A DNA stretch of 64,000 nt from Lateolabrax maculatus (Eukaryota > Chordata > Actinopteri > Acropomatiformes > Lateolabracidae), in NCBI GenBank assembly GCA_031216445.1, contig CM062218.1:14033501-14097500 (forward strand). Reading direction: 5' to 3'. Below are positions 44,071-56,347 of this stretch, piece by piece. Both the position numbers and the translations under genes were made by a program. A model generated the notes under the pieces. The model saw only the letters and a program-made list of their open reading frames with translations, did not search any database and had not been told where the DNA came from. Each line of letters starts with the position of its first letter. Position 1 is the first letter of the stretch.

Positions 44071-47000
44071 CACATTACCATGCAAGGTGTTGGCCTGGAC
44101 ACTTTGACATGCGGACAGGTGGAGTCACTCTAATAGACAGTAATGTGCACCTGAAAAAAATTAATACATTTTGTGATTGACAGAAAATTAATCCTCAACA
44201 ATTTTGATAAACAAGTAATCGTTTCAGTCGTTTACCAAGGAAAAACTCCACATCTCAAATGGTAGGATTTGCTGCTGTTCGTTCTTTTATGATTTTTAAA
44301 TGGATTATCATCGGGTTTTACAAAAATACAGACAATTTCACAATGTTACCTTGGCCTCTGAACACGTTTTAATTATTTTCTGACATTTTATAGACTAAAC
44401 AATTAATAGACTTATTTCATATAATAAAAATAATTGTTTGTTGCAGTTCTACACTACTGGATAGCGTACATTTTTTTCATATATAGTCCCTTATATGGTT
44501 CGACGTGAAGCATTTGATTTGGTTCCTTGTACAGATGTCAGGCTGGTTATATGAGCATACACAGTTCAGACTCTTATCTACAGCAGCAGTTTACCCTCAG
44601 GGGTAAACCATTGTCTCAAAGAAAATCTGATCCCCCGTGTCCACCTGCTCCTGTGTACCTAACGCCCTCTGCAAATTTACGTGTAAATCTGGACACTGAG
44701 CCAAGGGCCTAAATTTAGTAAATGTTTGACCTCAGTCAACTTCAGTGTGATATAATCTCAGATTATGATAAAATGGAGGTCTACAGCATTCAAACTTTGA
44801 GGAATGATAGAAATAGATAGAAAGTCATATCATTTCATGTGTCAAACTAAAGCTAATTTGCACCAGAACCTTTAAATAGATTTGGGAGTTTGGCGAAATA
44901 ATTTTGTTTTTTTTATTTTTACTTAAACGACTCCAAATGGCATCAAGATATTTTAGAGCACTCAGATGTTTTTGTTTCTTTTGTTAGTCTCTCTGGACTC
45001 TTGAGATAGTATAAGCTGCTTTGTATGTTCACACCAAAAACAACAAACAAACAAAACAAACCATTTTTTCCCCTTTCCAATCCTTTCTGTTCAAAGCTGT
45101 TGTATCAGTTTTGAGGATTTTCTTTCTAGGTGTTTTGGTGCTTTATATCTCTTAACCCCTTCGACCATACAGAGTTTATCATGGCATCATTACAATCGGG
45201 TATTGTGTGGTGAAGTAGTGCTCGAATCGACAAGACTTTGAATTCAAGATATAAAATATATTAGACTGACTTCCAGTGAGCTGTATATAAACTGAGTCAA
45301 ACAGAAAGGCCAAACATTTGTATGTTCCAGCTTCTCAAATGTGAGAATTTACAACTTTTCTCTGTTTACATTATAGATTTAATATCTCCAGGTTCTGGTC
45401 TTTTGGTTGGACAAAGCAAGCAATTGGAAGATGTCCCCTTGAGCTCTGATGGGCATTTCTTTACTAATTTCTGACATTTTATCATCTAAACAATGAATCA
45501 ATGAAGTGTGATAAAGGTTCAGTGAAGCTCTGCTGGTACATAATATCTGGGTGATGCTGAAAAGTGTTTTATTGAACTTTAAATGCTGTTGAGGGAAATG
45601 TTGGGAGCAGTTTTTTTTTTTTTTCTGAGGCTTCAGTTTCCCTGAAGCAAACAGTAGTTTGCTTATAAACCTCCTGTTCGCACTCAAGGTACATGCAGTT
45701 ACCATTTTCCACCAGCAGGGGTCACTCTCAACACATTACTCACATTTCGATCTTATCAGAATTAAAGAAGTCTGTTTGCACAAAAAGCATCATTTACACA
45801 GGCTGAGTGCATTACTGCCTAAAGTTTTCAGTTGAATATTATTGGCTGAGTACCTCCAGTGTGCAATATGTCTTTTCTGAAGATAGGGACTGGGGCTAAA
45901 GCTGTGAGGAGGGCATGTTTGATAACCTGTCTTCAGTTCAGATCTTGCGACATGTATGTATAGGTGACCAAATCACGTGTGTTTGTGAGATACGCTATTG
46001 CCTAATTATGCCTCCAAGAGTGTGACTATGCACTCATATCATAAAACAACTGCATGGCATCACAGATACAGATAGCTCTTGGGTTTTGGCAGAGAATAAT
46101 CACATACATCGGAGTAAAATTCAGTAGTATCACCTGTTAACCCAGCAGTTGATAGCAGTGTTGCAGCATGGATATTGCTGTTGGCTGTGATTGTTTCCTA
46201 ATATCCCAGAAGACAACTGTGTTAAACCCTTGTTTAGGAGAAGATGAGGATATACACCCAGTAAGGCTCACATACATATTCAACACTGATTACAATGAGG
46301 AGGTTTTGATTTGTTCATCTAATGAATGATCCATAGTGGAAATAATTAGCCCTCCTCTCGGTCTCGCCACCACACTGTCTCGCAGGATTTTCCATGAGTT
46401 TCCCATTGTTTAGTCAGGCTTTTGTTTTGTAGGGGAGCGGTGTTGTTCAGCACCTTTTTGTTCTGCGCTTGATTTTTCCACACTCAATCAGTACTCCAGA
46501 ATATACACTTTGATTCCCTGATAAGGCTGGTGAAACGTCCTGCACTTAGGATGCAAATAGATTTCTAATTTCCGCAACAAGCTGAGGATTTCATTAATTT
46601 GCGGGATGAAGGGTGATTTGTTTTTCCCCCTCATCCTTCAAAGTGAAATTTGATCAAAGCCTCGCAGCGGCTAATGTTTGGTTTTCACACGTGGGGCACT
46701 GGGGTCTCTGTTGAGTTTTGTGCCTCAACAACCGTAGGGAAGGAAGGGAATTATTTAACCCAGGGTAGCCTCTCATTGAGTCATTCACTTAAAGATGTTT
46801 AGAGTTTTTCCTGTCACTGCAGGTGGGAGACTGAGGCAGAGAGAGGGGAAACGAGAAAGACAGTGGACACACAGGGGAGATGAATTGCTCTAACCATACT
46901 GGAGGGGCTACACAGGAGAGACACATCACTGTCTTTAGTTTTGCTCGTTCCTTTTGTCTTTTTCTTTCTGCTCTAACTTTCCCTACCTATGAGTCATCCA

Positions 47001-50000
47001 CCTCATCCCTCCCTCCCCTTTTTGCTCTCCCTCTCATTTGAGCTGATTTCCCACCCACCCTTGTGACAGCAGCTCGTGATCTCCTACCTCTACCCCTCCT
47101 TTCCAATCTCACGCACTCACCCACGCATTTCCCCCAGGGCTCCCGCTCACTCCTTTACCTGATTCAAACATGGCAACACGCACGCTCGCCTGACAGTCTG
47201 TGCATTGCAGACAGACACATGCACACACATACAGACAGGCACGGACACATGCATGCATTTTAATTGCCTCCCAATTGATTTGTTTAAAATAAAATGTTTA
47301 TATGGTATATAAAAGGGATTCTGTTTGTGTAATTGAATTAAATTAGGCTATATTTGACTGTGAACATTTAAAATTATTCACAGTGGCGTTGCCTCATAGA
47401 AATGTCACTCAAGAAGACGCACTCTCTCCCACAGAAGCTGATTAAGTTACATGGGTCGCACACTTCATTGCCTTGCTGCACGCTTCTTGCTGATAGTAGC
47501 TGGGAAAATATTTGTGGTTAGGCAGGTGTGTAACAGGGTTTTCTTGATCGGTGTCTGCTATCTCATGAAGTCTATATGAGATGATGTGCACTGATCTTTA
47601 ATAGAGATTTATATACTTTTATTTAATAGAATATGGACGCATACGGTGGCGTATAAATTGCATTTATCCCATGATTCAACATCCTTCCTGGTTCACCTCC
47701 TTTGCAAGCCTGTGGTCTATTTTTAGTGCCATTATGCTTTAATGTGCTGATAACTCAATGTATTGATCCCACACAAATAGTTGTTAGACCTTTACCTTCA
47801 ATAAAGGATTTCCACTCAGGGCATAAAGTGAAGCTACCTAGCATTATATGCTTTCTTTATATGAGTTGTAATATTAGGATAATCTAATATTTAGCTATAT
47901 TTAGGATCTAGGCGTGAGTCTAGGAATGGCAATGTTGGTCGGTCGAATGTTCAGTCCACCACTTTGGTCCAGACTGAAATATGTCAGCAACTGTTGGAAG
48001 GATTGCCGTGAAATTTGGTCCAGACATTCACGGTCCCTCGAAGATGAATCCTTATGACTTTGGGGAGCCCCTGACTTTTCCTCTAGCAGCACCGTGACGT
48101 TGACATTTGTTGTTTTAAGTAAAATGTCTCAACATCTATCGGCTTGATTGCTGTGAAATTTGGTAGAAACATTCATACACCCCTCAGGATGAATTTTAAT
48201 AGGTTTCATGGTCCCCAACTTTTCCATGTCCTGCCATAATAAGGTCAAATTCAAATGTGTCCAATTCCTTGGTTTATGACTTAATACCTGCAAAACTAAT
48301 GACATTCCCATCAGCCTCAGCTGTACTTTCTGTTTAGTGCTAATTAGCAAATGTTAACATGATAAACTAAGATGCTGAACATTTTAAACATTATACTTAG
48401 TTATCGGCATGTTAGCACTCTGATGTAGCATGTAGCTCAAAGCACCACTGTACTGCCTCACAGAGCTGCTGTCATGGCTGTAGACTCTATAATGGGCAGT
48501 AAATTGAGATTTTTGGACACATTTTCTTCATTTATAGAATGTAATGCATTGCATCGTGGGATTGTTTTGTTCCATTGTTGGCATTTACAAGAACGCTATG
48601 TAGAGCATTTATTTTACACTCAAATAAAATGGTGGAAGGTAAATACAGTACACTATACAGTAAATAGGGAGGGATTTCAGACACTTGGTCTTGTTCTACT
48701 TTAATTTATTGTTCAGCAACTTGTCCTTGTTGTATACTGCTAACACAATCATCCCACCACTTTGGTTATGGACCCGTGAATATATCTCGGCTCATTAGGA
48801 ATGTGGGTTAAAACCCTTAATCTAAAAGACTCACTGCAACTGCAATAAGCCTCGGCGGATGCACAGCATGTTAATCAATAAGGCTCTGATGTTTCTCAGA
48901 GATCCTCTGAAGGGGAATCTCTGTTGTATTTTTTCGGTCATTCCTTTCTTCTCGTCTTTCCTCTCAAGGCTGTCCGCCATACCCCATGACAGCTGTCCAA
49001 CGAAACAAGCTGCAATCTTCTCCCAAAGTCCCTGATTAGAGTTTTTTCTTTCTCACTTTTTACCCACTACACATACTCTCTTTCCATCTACTGGCCTCTT
49101 GTTCTCTTCCTCATTTTTATTACGTCCTCCCTTCACTTTGTCCTTAACTCTTGCACTTGTCCTCTCCCCCCGTTATTGTTCTTCCCCTGGCATCTTTCCT
49201 CTTTTTTTCCTTTACTACCCTATTTCTCTCTTTCTCTGTTTTGATGCATTTTTCTTGACGTTTATATTAAAGATTTTGTTTGTTGTTTTTATTTCTTGGG
49301 GAAATTATGTAATTCACTCTTTTGGACCTTTTCTGTTTGTGTCCCTGTATGTCTGGAACTTTCTAAAGTGCCTACATCAAGGACAGCTTTTAATTCTCTC
49401 TCTTTTTGTCCCTGTCTGACCCCCGGATTGTGTTGCCCTCTTTCAGGAGGAGTTGCGGGAGCTGAGGGAGCAGCCCATCGACCCCCAGGCAGAACAGGAG
49501 ATCATCGACAGCATAGAGGAGGTCTACTTCTCAAACGACTCCTTCGACATGGTGCAGCACGAACTAGAGGTCAGATACTCTCTGTATGAATGAGCTCACG
49601 TTATTGACTAAATGAGCACCACTCACTCGTAAAATAATAACAAGAGACTTGCTTCCAAGTTCCCACACCCTCTCCATAAAATAATTCTTCCATCAAACCC
49701 ACCACATTTCAGTAATTCTGATAACAGCAATATTGCATTTATAATGTGAATAAGTATGGCTTCCTGTGCTTTGAACCTCATCTGACTGGCAGAATTAAAG
49801 TACTTTCTCACCTGATCTGCTGTCTCTAACACTTCTGCCGCGCTGCATGCGTACCATTGACGTCCGGATTGATGGATTGCATCCGCTCAACAGAGGAAGG
49901 GTGTGAAATCTCATTAGATTTATCTTGGTATTGTTACACCATCTGAAATGAGACTCTCACTCAAGGGGAAAGTAATTACCTATCACCCTTTGGGCCATGG

Positions 50001-53000
50001 ATTTGTAATATCTTCTTTCCCTAGCAGCGTTTGTTTGCTGTTTACTAAATAAGGTGTTCTACCTTCTTGACTAATCTGACTTATGATCTGGCTAGTGTAT
50101 TTATTATAAATTATTTTTGTTTTTTTGAAAGGAGAAAGAGCTGCAGCTATCTTCAGTCACACTAGTTAAACCAGCTTACGCTCTTTGAAATGCTCAGTGA
50201 GATATGTTTGAAAAATGAAGATGCTCAGGAGTGAAGATTAGCTCTCTCAAGATAAATGAAATCCCTGCATTGGCCCTGAGCGCCAGAACTTGGATGTTGC
50301 CATAGCTCTACGTTGAATGTTTTTCTGTCTGACACACACCTTGCATGTTTGGAAGCAGCATGCAGCTGTATAAGAAGTAAGAGGGGCTTATAGACTGTGT
50401 TTGCGGATGTGTCTGCTACAGTGTCAGGTGCTTCCACCTGTGTAGGAGGATGCATTGTAAACAAACCATAAGGTTGTATGTTTGTATCTATGTTTGTCAT
50501 TATAGAAACTCCCACCTGAGCTGAACCTGCAGGAGCTGGAGGAGTACAGAGACAAGCTGAAGAGACAACAGGCAGCAGTAAGTATCTCATTTATAAAAAA
50601 CTCAAAGTCCACATACTATATTTTTCCAGGGGTTTTGAACTGTATTGCATAGTCTTCATGTCCATGGAGTGTGCTCACTTGGCATGGAAATGTAAACACT
50701 AATAATTAATCATTTGTAAATACTGATCTCTGTCTTGGAAACTCCTTTCCCTGTCTTTGCCACTATTTCACTAGTGCCTGAGTGTTATAGAAACCAGATG
50801 TGCACCAGTGGCAAACTCAGGTCACTCAGAACCTTATAGTTACTTTTTCTCTTACTCAAGATGCACTGTTATATATTTTTAATGATCAGTGTTTATCCAT
50901 CCCAGACAACACTGCACCACTCAAAGCAAGGAAACAAAAATCAAATTCCTTCCCCTGGCTGAATGACCACACTTGAGCCCTTAGAAAACTCTGCAGGAAA
51001 TCAGAACGAAAATGGAAGGTCAACAAGTCCGAACTTACTCTTAACACCCTCAAAAAACAAATGTTGACCTACCAGAAATCAGTTAAGGAAGAATCCAAAG
51101 GTTCTCTTTTGTGTAATTGAGTTCGTCATCATTGGCCCCTCCACTTCTTCACCTGAGCCTGATGTTGAGCTCCCCGAAAAATTCCTTGCTCATTTTGTAA
51201 ATAAGGTGGAGAATATCAGGTCTGTAATCCAACCTGACCCCTGCAATCTCTCCAATTCCCATGCTAATTGTACCTCTTTTACCCAATTTCAACCCACTAC
51301 AGTCTCAGTGTTAGAGAGTACAGTCTCCCTTATGAGCCCTTCCTCCTGCACATTAGACAGCATTCCCACTAAGCTACTCATGGAGGTATTTCCTTTTATT
51401 TTGCACATTTTTAATAATTGGCCGGCCTCTGGCTTTTTCCCTGTCAGTTTTAAGCATGCCATTGTGTTCCCCCTTCTAACTTGGACCCTCTACTTATAAG
51501 TAACTACAGGCCTATCTCCAAATTGTCTTTTTTATCTAAGGTTCTGGGGGAAGTTATTTCATCCCAACTGATATATTTTATGAATAATAATAATATAAAT
51601 AATAGTGTTTTTAATTGCTTCCAGTCTAGTTTCAGAGAACTTCACAGAACAGAGAAAGCACTTGTCAAGGTTACTAATGACCTGCTGCTAACTGCAGATA
51701 GAGCTGACTGCTCGATTTAATTATTTTAGATTTAAGTGCTGTTTTTGATTCTGTTGACCACAGCATCCCATACCACCTGGAGACTTGGGTAGGAATCAAG
51801 GGCTCAGCTCTTAGTTCAGTATGTAGTTACCCTTCGAACAGAACTTTCTCCAACCTTCTGGGTAACTTTACCTCCACCACAGCTCAGTTAAGTTGTGGGG
51901 TCCCTCACGGCTCAGTTTTCGCCCCGCTTCTCTTTTCCATGTACGTGCTACATCTTGGCCAGGTTATCGAAAAATATGATGTGTGCTATAATTTCTATGC
52001 TGACTACACTCATTTACATGCCACTGAAACCTTCGGATGTTAGTAGCCTAGATAAACTTACAACGTGCCTCTTAGATATTAAATCCTGGATGTCCTTAAA
52101 TTTAATAACGATAAGTCTGAGGTCATCCTGTTCGGTCCCCCAAATTCCATCACCTCTGTCACTGCAAATCTTAGCGAACTGTCAAATAACGCTACGCAGG
52201 CTGCTAGGAATCTAGGAGTTATATTTGATGCAAACCTCTGTTTTGATGGACAAGTAAAACATTTTGTTAAATCATCTTTTATCTATTCCCACCTCGACTG
52301 CTGTAATGTACTTTACTCAGGTATCAGCCAGGGCTCCCTCCATCGTCTCCAGTTGATACAAAATGCTGTTCGACTCATTACCAAGACAAAGAGGCAGGAT
52401 CACATTACCCCTGTGCTCGCCACTCTTCACTGGCTCCCTATTAGTTTCCGCATTGACTTAAAAACATTTAAATGGCCTGGCTCAAAAATACATTTCTGAT
52501 TTACTGACCCAGTATGTGCCTGCTCGACCATTAAGATCTGCAAACGGAGCCCTGCTGGTTTCTCCCAGGTCACAGCTTGTGACGAAGGGTGATCGGGTCT
52601 TTACTACTAGAGTACCCACAGTTTGGAACTCTCCTACCGAACTACAACTTGCTAACTCGCTGGCTTCTTTTAAATCCCTTTTATTAAAAACTTTCTTTTT
52701 TATAAAAGATTATTGAAAATGTTTGATGTATGTTTTTATTTTTATTTATTATACTGTTTTACTATTTATTATTCCCATTCATGTCAGTGTTTTTATTTTC
52801 GATGTGCTGTGATCCCCTGGCTTTACTCTCATTCTGTTTGCTTTGTATGCTTTTCTTTTCTTTTGTGAAGCACTTTGTAACTCTGTTAAGAAAAATGCTA
52901 TATAAATAAAGTGTATTATTATTTAAATCTATTAACATTTTACTGGCAGCTGTATGGTCACAAAGCAAGATAAAAACAGTTGACAAAACAATCTCACCTC

Positions 53001-56000
53001 AAGCTCCATTTAGCTTTTCTGAAGCTTTTGATCATATCATATCATCCTCATTAGTACATGTCATGTAACTATAGATGTTCAAATTTCCATTTTTTTTGGG
53101 TAGTTTTAAGGACTTTGTCTATGTTATCTTAAAAATTTAGGTTGAAATTTCATTCTTAAGCTTGACAAAATAATCTAAATGTCCATTTAGCATTTCTGTA
53201 AAAACGCAAGTAATGAAAAGTGCTAAAAACCTAAAGTACTGGCATATACTTCAGACATACAGAATTAAACACTAATACATCTGGAAAATAGTACCACAAA
53301 AGCCTGGCCATGGCAGACTCTTTTGACGTCAGTGACTGTGTTGTCCTCCTGTGGACACAGTAGGACCATTTCCATTGTGACCGTCATTCTGGGGTCAGTC
53401 AGGTACTTGCAGTTTCAGACTGGAGAGCTGGCCTGTCAACAAATTCTATTTATAGAAACATGTGGGAGAGAAAACAGCCCTCTGCACCCTCAATCCCCAC
53501 AGTCCAGTGCAGATTTCGCCCACTTACCCTCTTTTATGACAAGCTTCTGTACTTTCGCACACCTGCTTGTCCCCACCACTCCTTCAGCTCTGGTTTTGTT
53601 TTTCCGTGCTTTGTCACATTTTTTCCCTCCGCACCCCCTCTTATCCCTCTTTTTCATACCTGCTCTTTTGATATTTTTGACAGTTGCCCACAGAGATGTC
53701 TATTTATTTGAAAGGATGCTCCGGACTTTGTGGCCTGGTAAAACCTATAAGTTAGTAAAGCCTAAGAGTACACAAATATACACTACAAATACACTCTCTC
53801 TGTCAGTCTTGATGTGAGCTTCGAGGCACCTCATTGGAATAGCCATGGTAATTGTCCAGTGTGCTGTCAGGCAGAACATTCGCAGCTATGTGTCTCAAAA
53901 AGTTTGCAAGCAAACGTGCAATCGTGAGTCCATATATCCTCCTTTGATTCTTCTTTTGACGCCTACATTAGTGCTTTTTCTGTTGTTCCTGCCAGTAATC
54001 ATTTTGTCTCTAAAGTTATGTAAACTCCAATCCTTTACAATTGCATTTCTAAATGTTAAATTCCACAAGTCTGTTATCTGTACATAGGAGAATGACCAAT
54101 AGCAAAACCGAATGAAAATTTACAAAAACATACTGTTTTCGTATTTGTATGTGTTTCACTTTCTCTCAAGAAGTCTTGACTATCCCGTCAGTTCCATTCA
54201 TCAAAATATCAGTCAGACATTTTCAGAATAATAACCTGGAGATTGAGATTACATATTTTGCCATTTATGAATAATTATTTTATTTTACAGTTAACATTTA
54301 AGAAAATTTCATCGGTAAAATAAGTTTGCGATAACATTTGTCATTTTGTATCTGAAAAACAACACTGCTTTCATAACAAGGAGCCTGTGTGATTAATTAT
54401 AGGCTTTGATTTGGTTCAATTTGGGCTGCTGAACTAAATAAAAATTCAAATAAATCAGAATTCACATTCAAGTACTGCGATAAAATCTTTCATAGATTTT
54501 TTGAAATGCCGTTATTGTATTGGGAGGTCATATGTGTGGATGATTGTTGCGGTTCACCGGAACAGATGGGCAATTGATGCATGTGCATCTACTCTGGACA
54601 CATACTGACTGCCTTACACACACGCACACACACACACAAGCCTACAATAGCACGTGTTTGTCAATGTGTGAAATGGACCGTAGCCCTCAGAAGCAGTGAT
54701 AATAGTGCTTTCAAATTCTCACCATGAGGCTGTCGTGTGACACCCTTTCCTCCTGGCAGATGTTGAAGGTCTCCACGTCATTAGTTAAGCTGTACAGCAG
54801 CTTGACGCAGGTGTGTGCGTGTGTGCCTGTGTGTACTAGCGGGGATGTGAGTACATGAGATGAAAGGGAGAAAGATACAGTAGTGTACCATGTCTACTGC
54901 ATGCACTTGTTCCTCTGTTTGCCACTCCTTCTTTATACCTTCTATGAGGAGTTTTTGAACAGGTTTGTTGACATAAATATCCCCTCTCTTTTTATTTTTT
55001 CCCCCCTCTCCTGAGTCGGGCTGTAGGGTAGAAATGCCTTCGTGTGGTATTGGAGGAAAGAACAACTTCACCGTTTCTCTGCCACCAGTGTCCAATTGTA
55101 ATTGGCACCTCTGAGACAAACCTGGCTGAGGCTTGTCTCAGTGCTGATTGCCTTTTCGTGCAGTGAAACTTTGGCTCATATAAAAATGTCAAGGTCCAGA
55201 GACACAGTTGTGTGTTGTTGCCATAATTAATAGAAAGCCTTAATTAATGTGGACGCACGTGTTTGTATTATACTTCTGAGGGCTTGTATTGACTATATAA
55301 GCCATCTAAACCCTTATCTCTTCCAAAACCTGAACTACTGATACACATAATACTTTCCTGAACATGAACCAAATCCTGATTATAGTTTTAACCCAAAATC
55401 CTAAACCCTAAATTGACCCCTAAAGAAGTACATACACAAGCATAGTGTTTAATGCCTTTGTAGGGTCAACTCATGACTACTATAACAACATTTTGCATTA
55501 TAGTTACCATCCAAAGCGACTTTCTACATATGAATGTAGGCTGCAGATGTCGGAGGAGGCGTTGCTAATAACTTGGATGAACATATTCAATTTTTAATGA
55601 AACTTGAAAGCTAGAGATGACTATCCCCCCTGCAGCAGTAATGAATTCTCTCCCTCTGCTCCGTTTCTTAAAAGTTAGTAATGCTTATGCAACCTTTGCC
55701 TAAACCCTGCCTGACTGCCAAATTTCTCCCTGTTTAAATCAGGCAGAAATGGTTTCTTGCTGTGCAGAGGAAGTTTCAGGTTGTGTGTGTGTGTGTGTGT
55801 GTGTGTGTGAGTAAGAATATAGCACGAGAGATCACATCACTGCGTGAAAAAGAGACCTATACACAGCTTCAAAGCACCCCAACACCCTACTTAACAGTCC
55901 GTCAGTCTACATAAAAGCCACTGAACCTTTGAAAATAGATTTTCCAAATGTTGTTTTCATGTGACGGATTTGCTCTTTTCCTGCTTCACAAACAATTACG

Positions 56001-56302
56001 TCTCTTTACAAGTGAAGGAGATGTGCATTAGACCCCTGCTCCCAAGTGAATACTGGTTGTATTGCTCTGTGTTACCATTGGAAACCCTCACTGTTGAGTT
56101 TACTCTGTTTCGATCCTTAGCTCTGACTGACCCCTTCACCGTGACTTAGCTGCTTGATACGTATCACTGCTACCAGCCCTAATTAGTGCCAGCTAATTCA
56201 GCTTTAATTGCCTCATATATCTCAGTAAACACTTGCCAGAAGTAGCAAACGTGATCCTTTAAAGACACATTTATCATAAGCCTAACATACAGTATATATA
56301 TG

Positions 56303-56347
<45 letters not shown>

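Larger units (their letters stand above)
41519..49446. other. vps50 intron 2
   Basis: A 7.9 kb intron with a perfect (GA)n at 43304-43339, (CA)n at 44033-44067 and an interspersed repeat at 47905-48490. The rest is AT-rich unique sequence with no recognisable exon on either strand. Confidence 0.6.

Noticed and set aside
53323..53817. A 164-codon plus-strand open frame in vps50 intron 4
   Set aside because: Pyrimidine-rich sequence giving F/L/S/P-rich peptide. No domain and no splice support.
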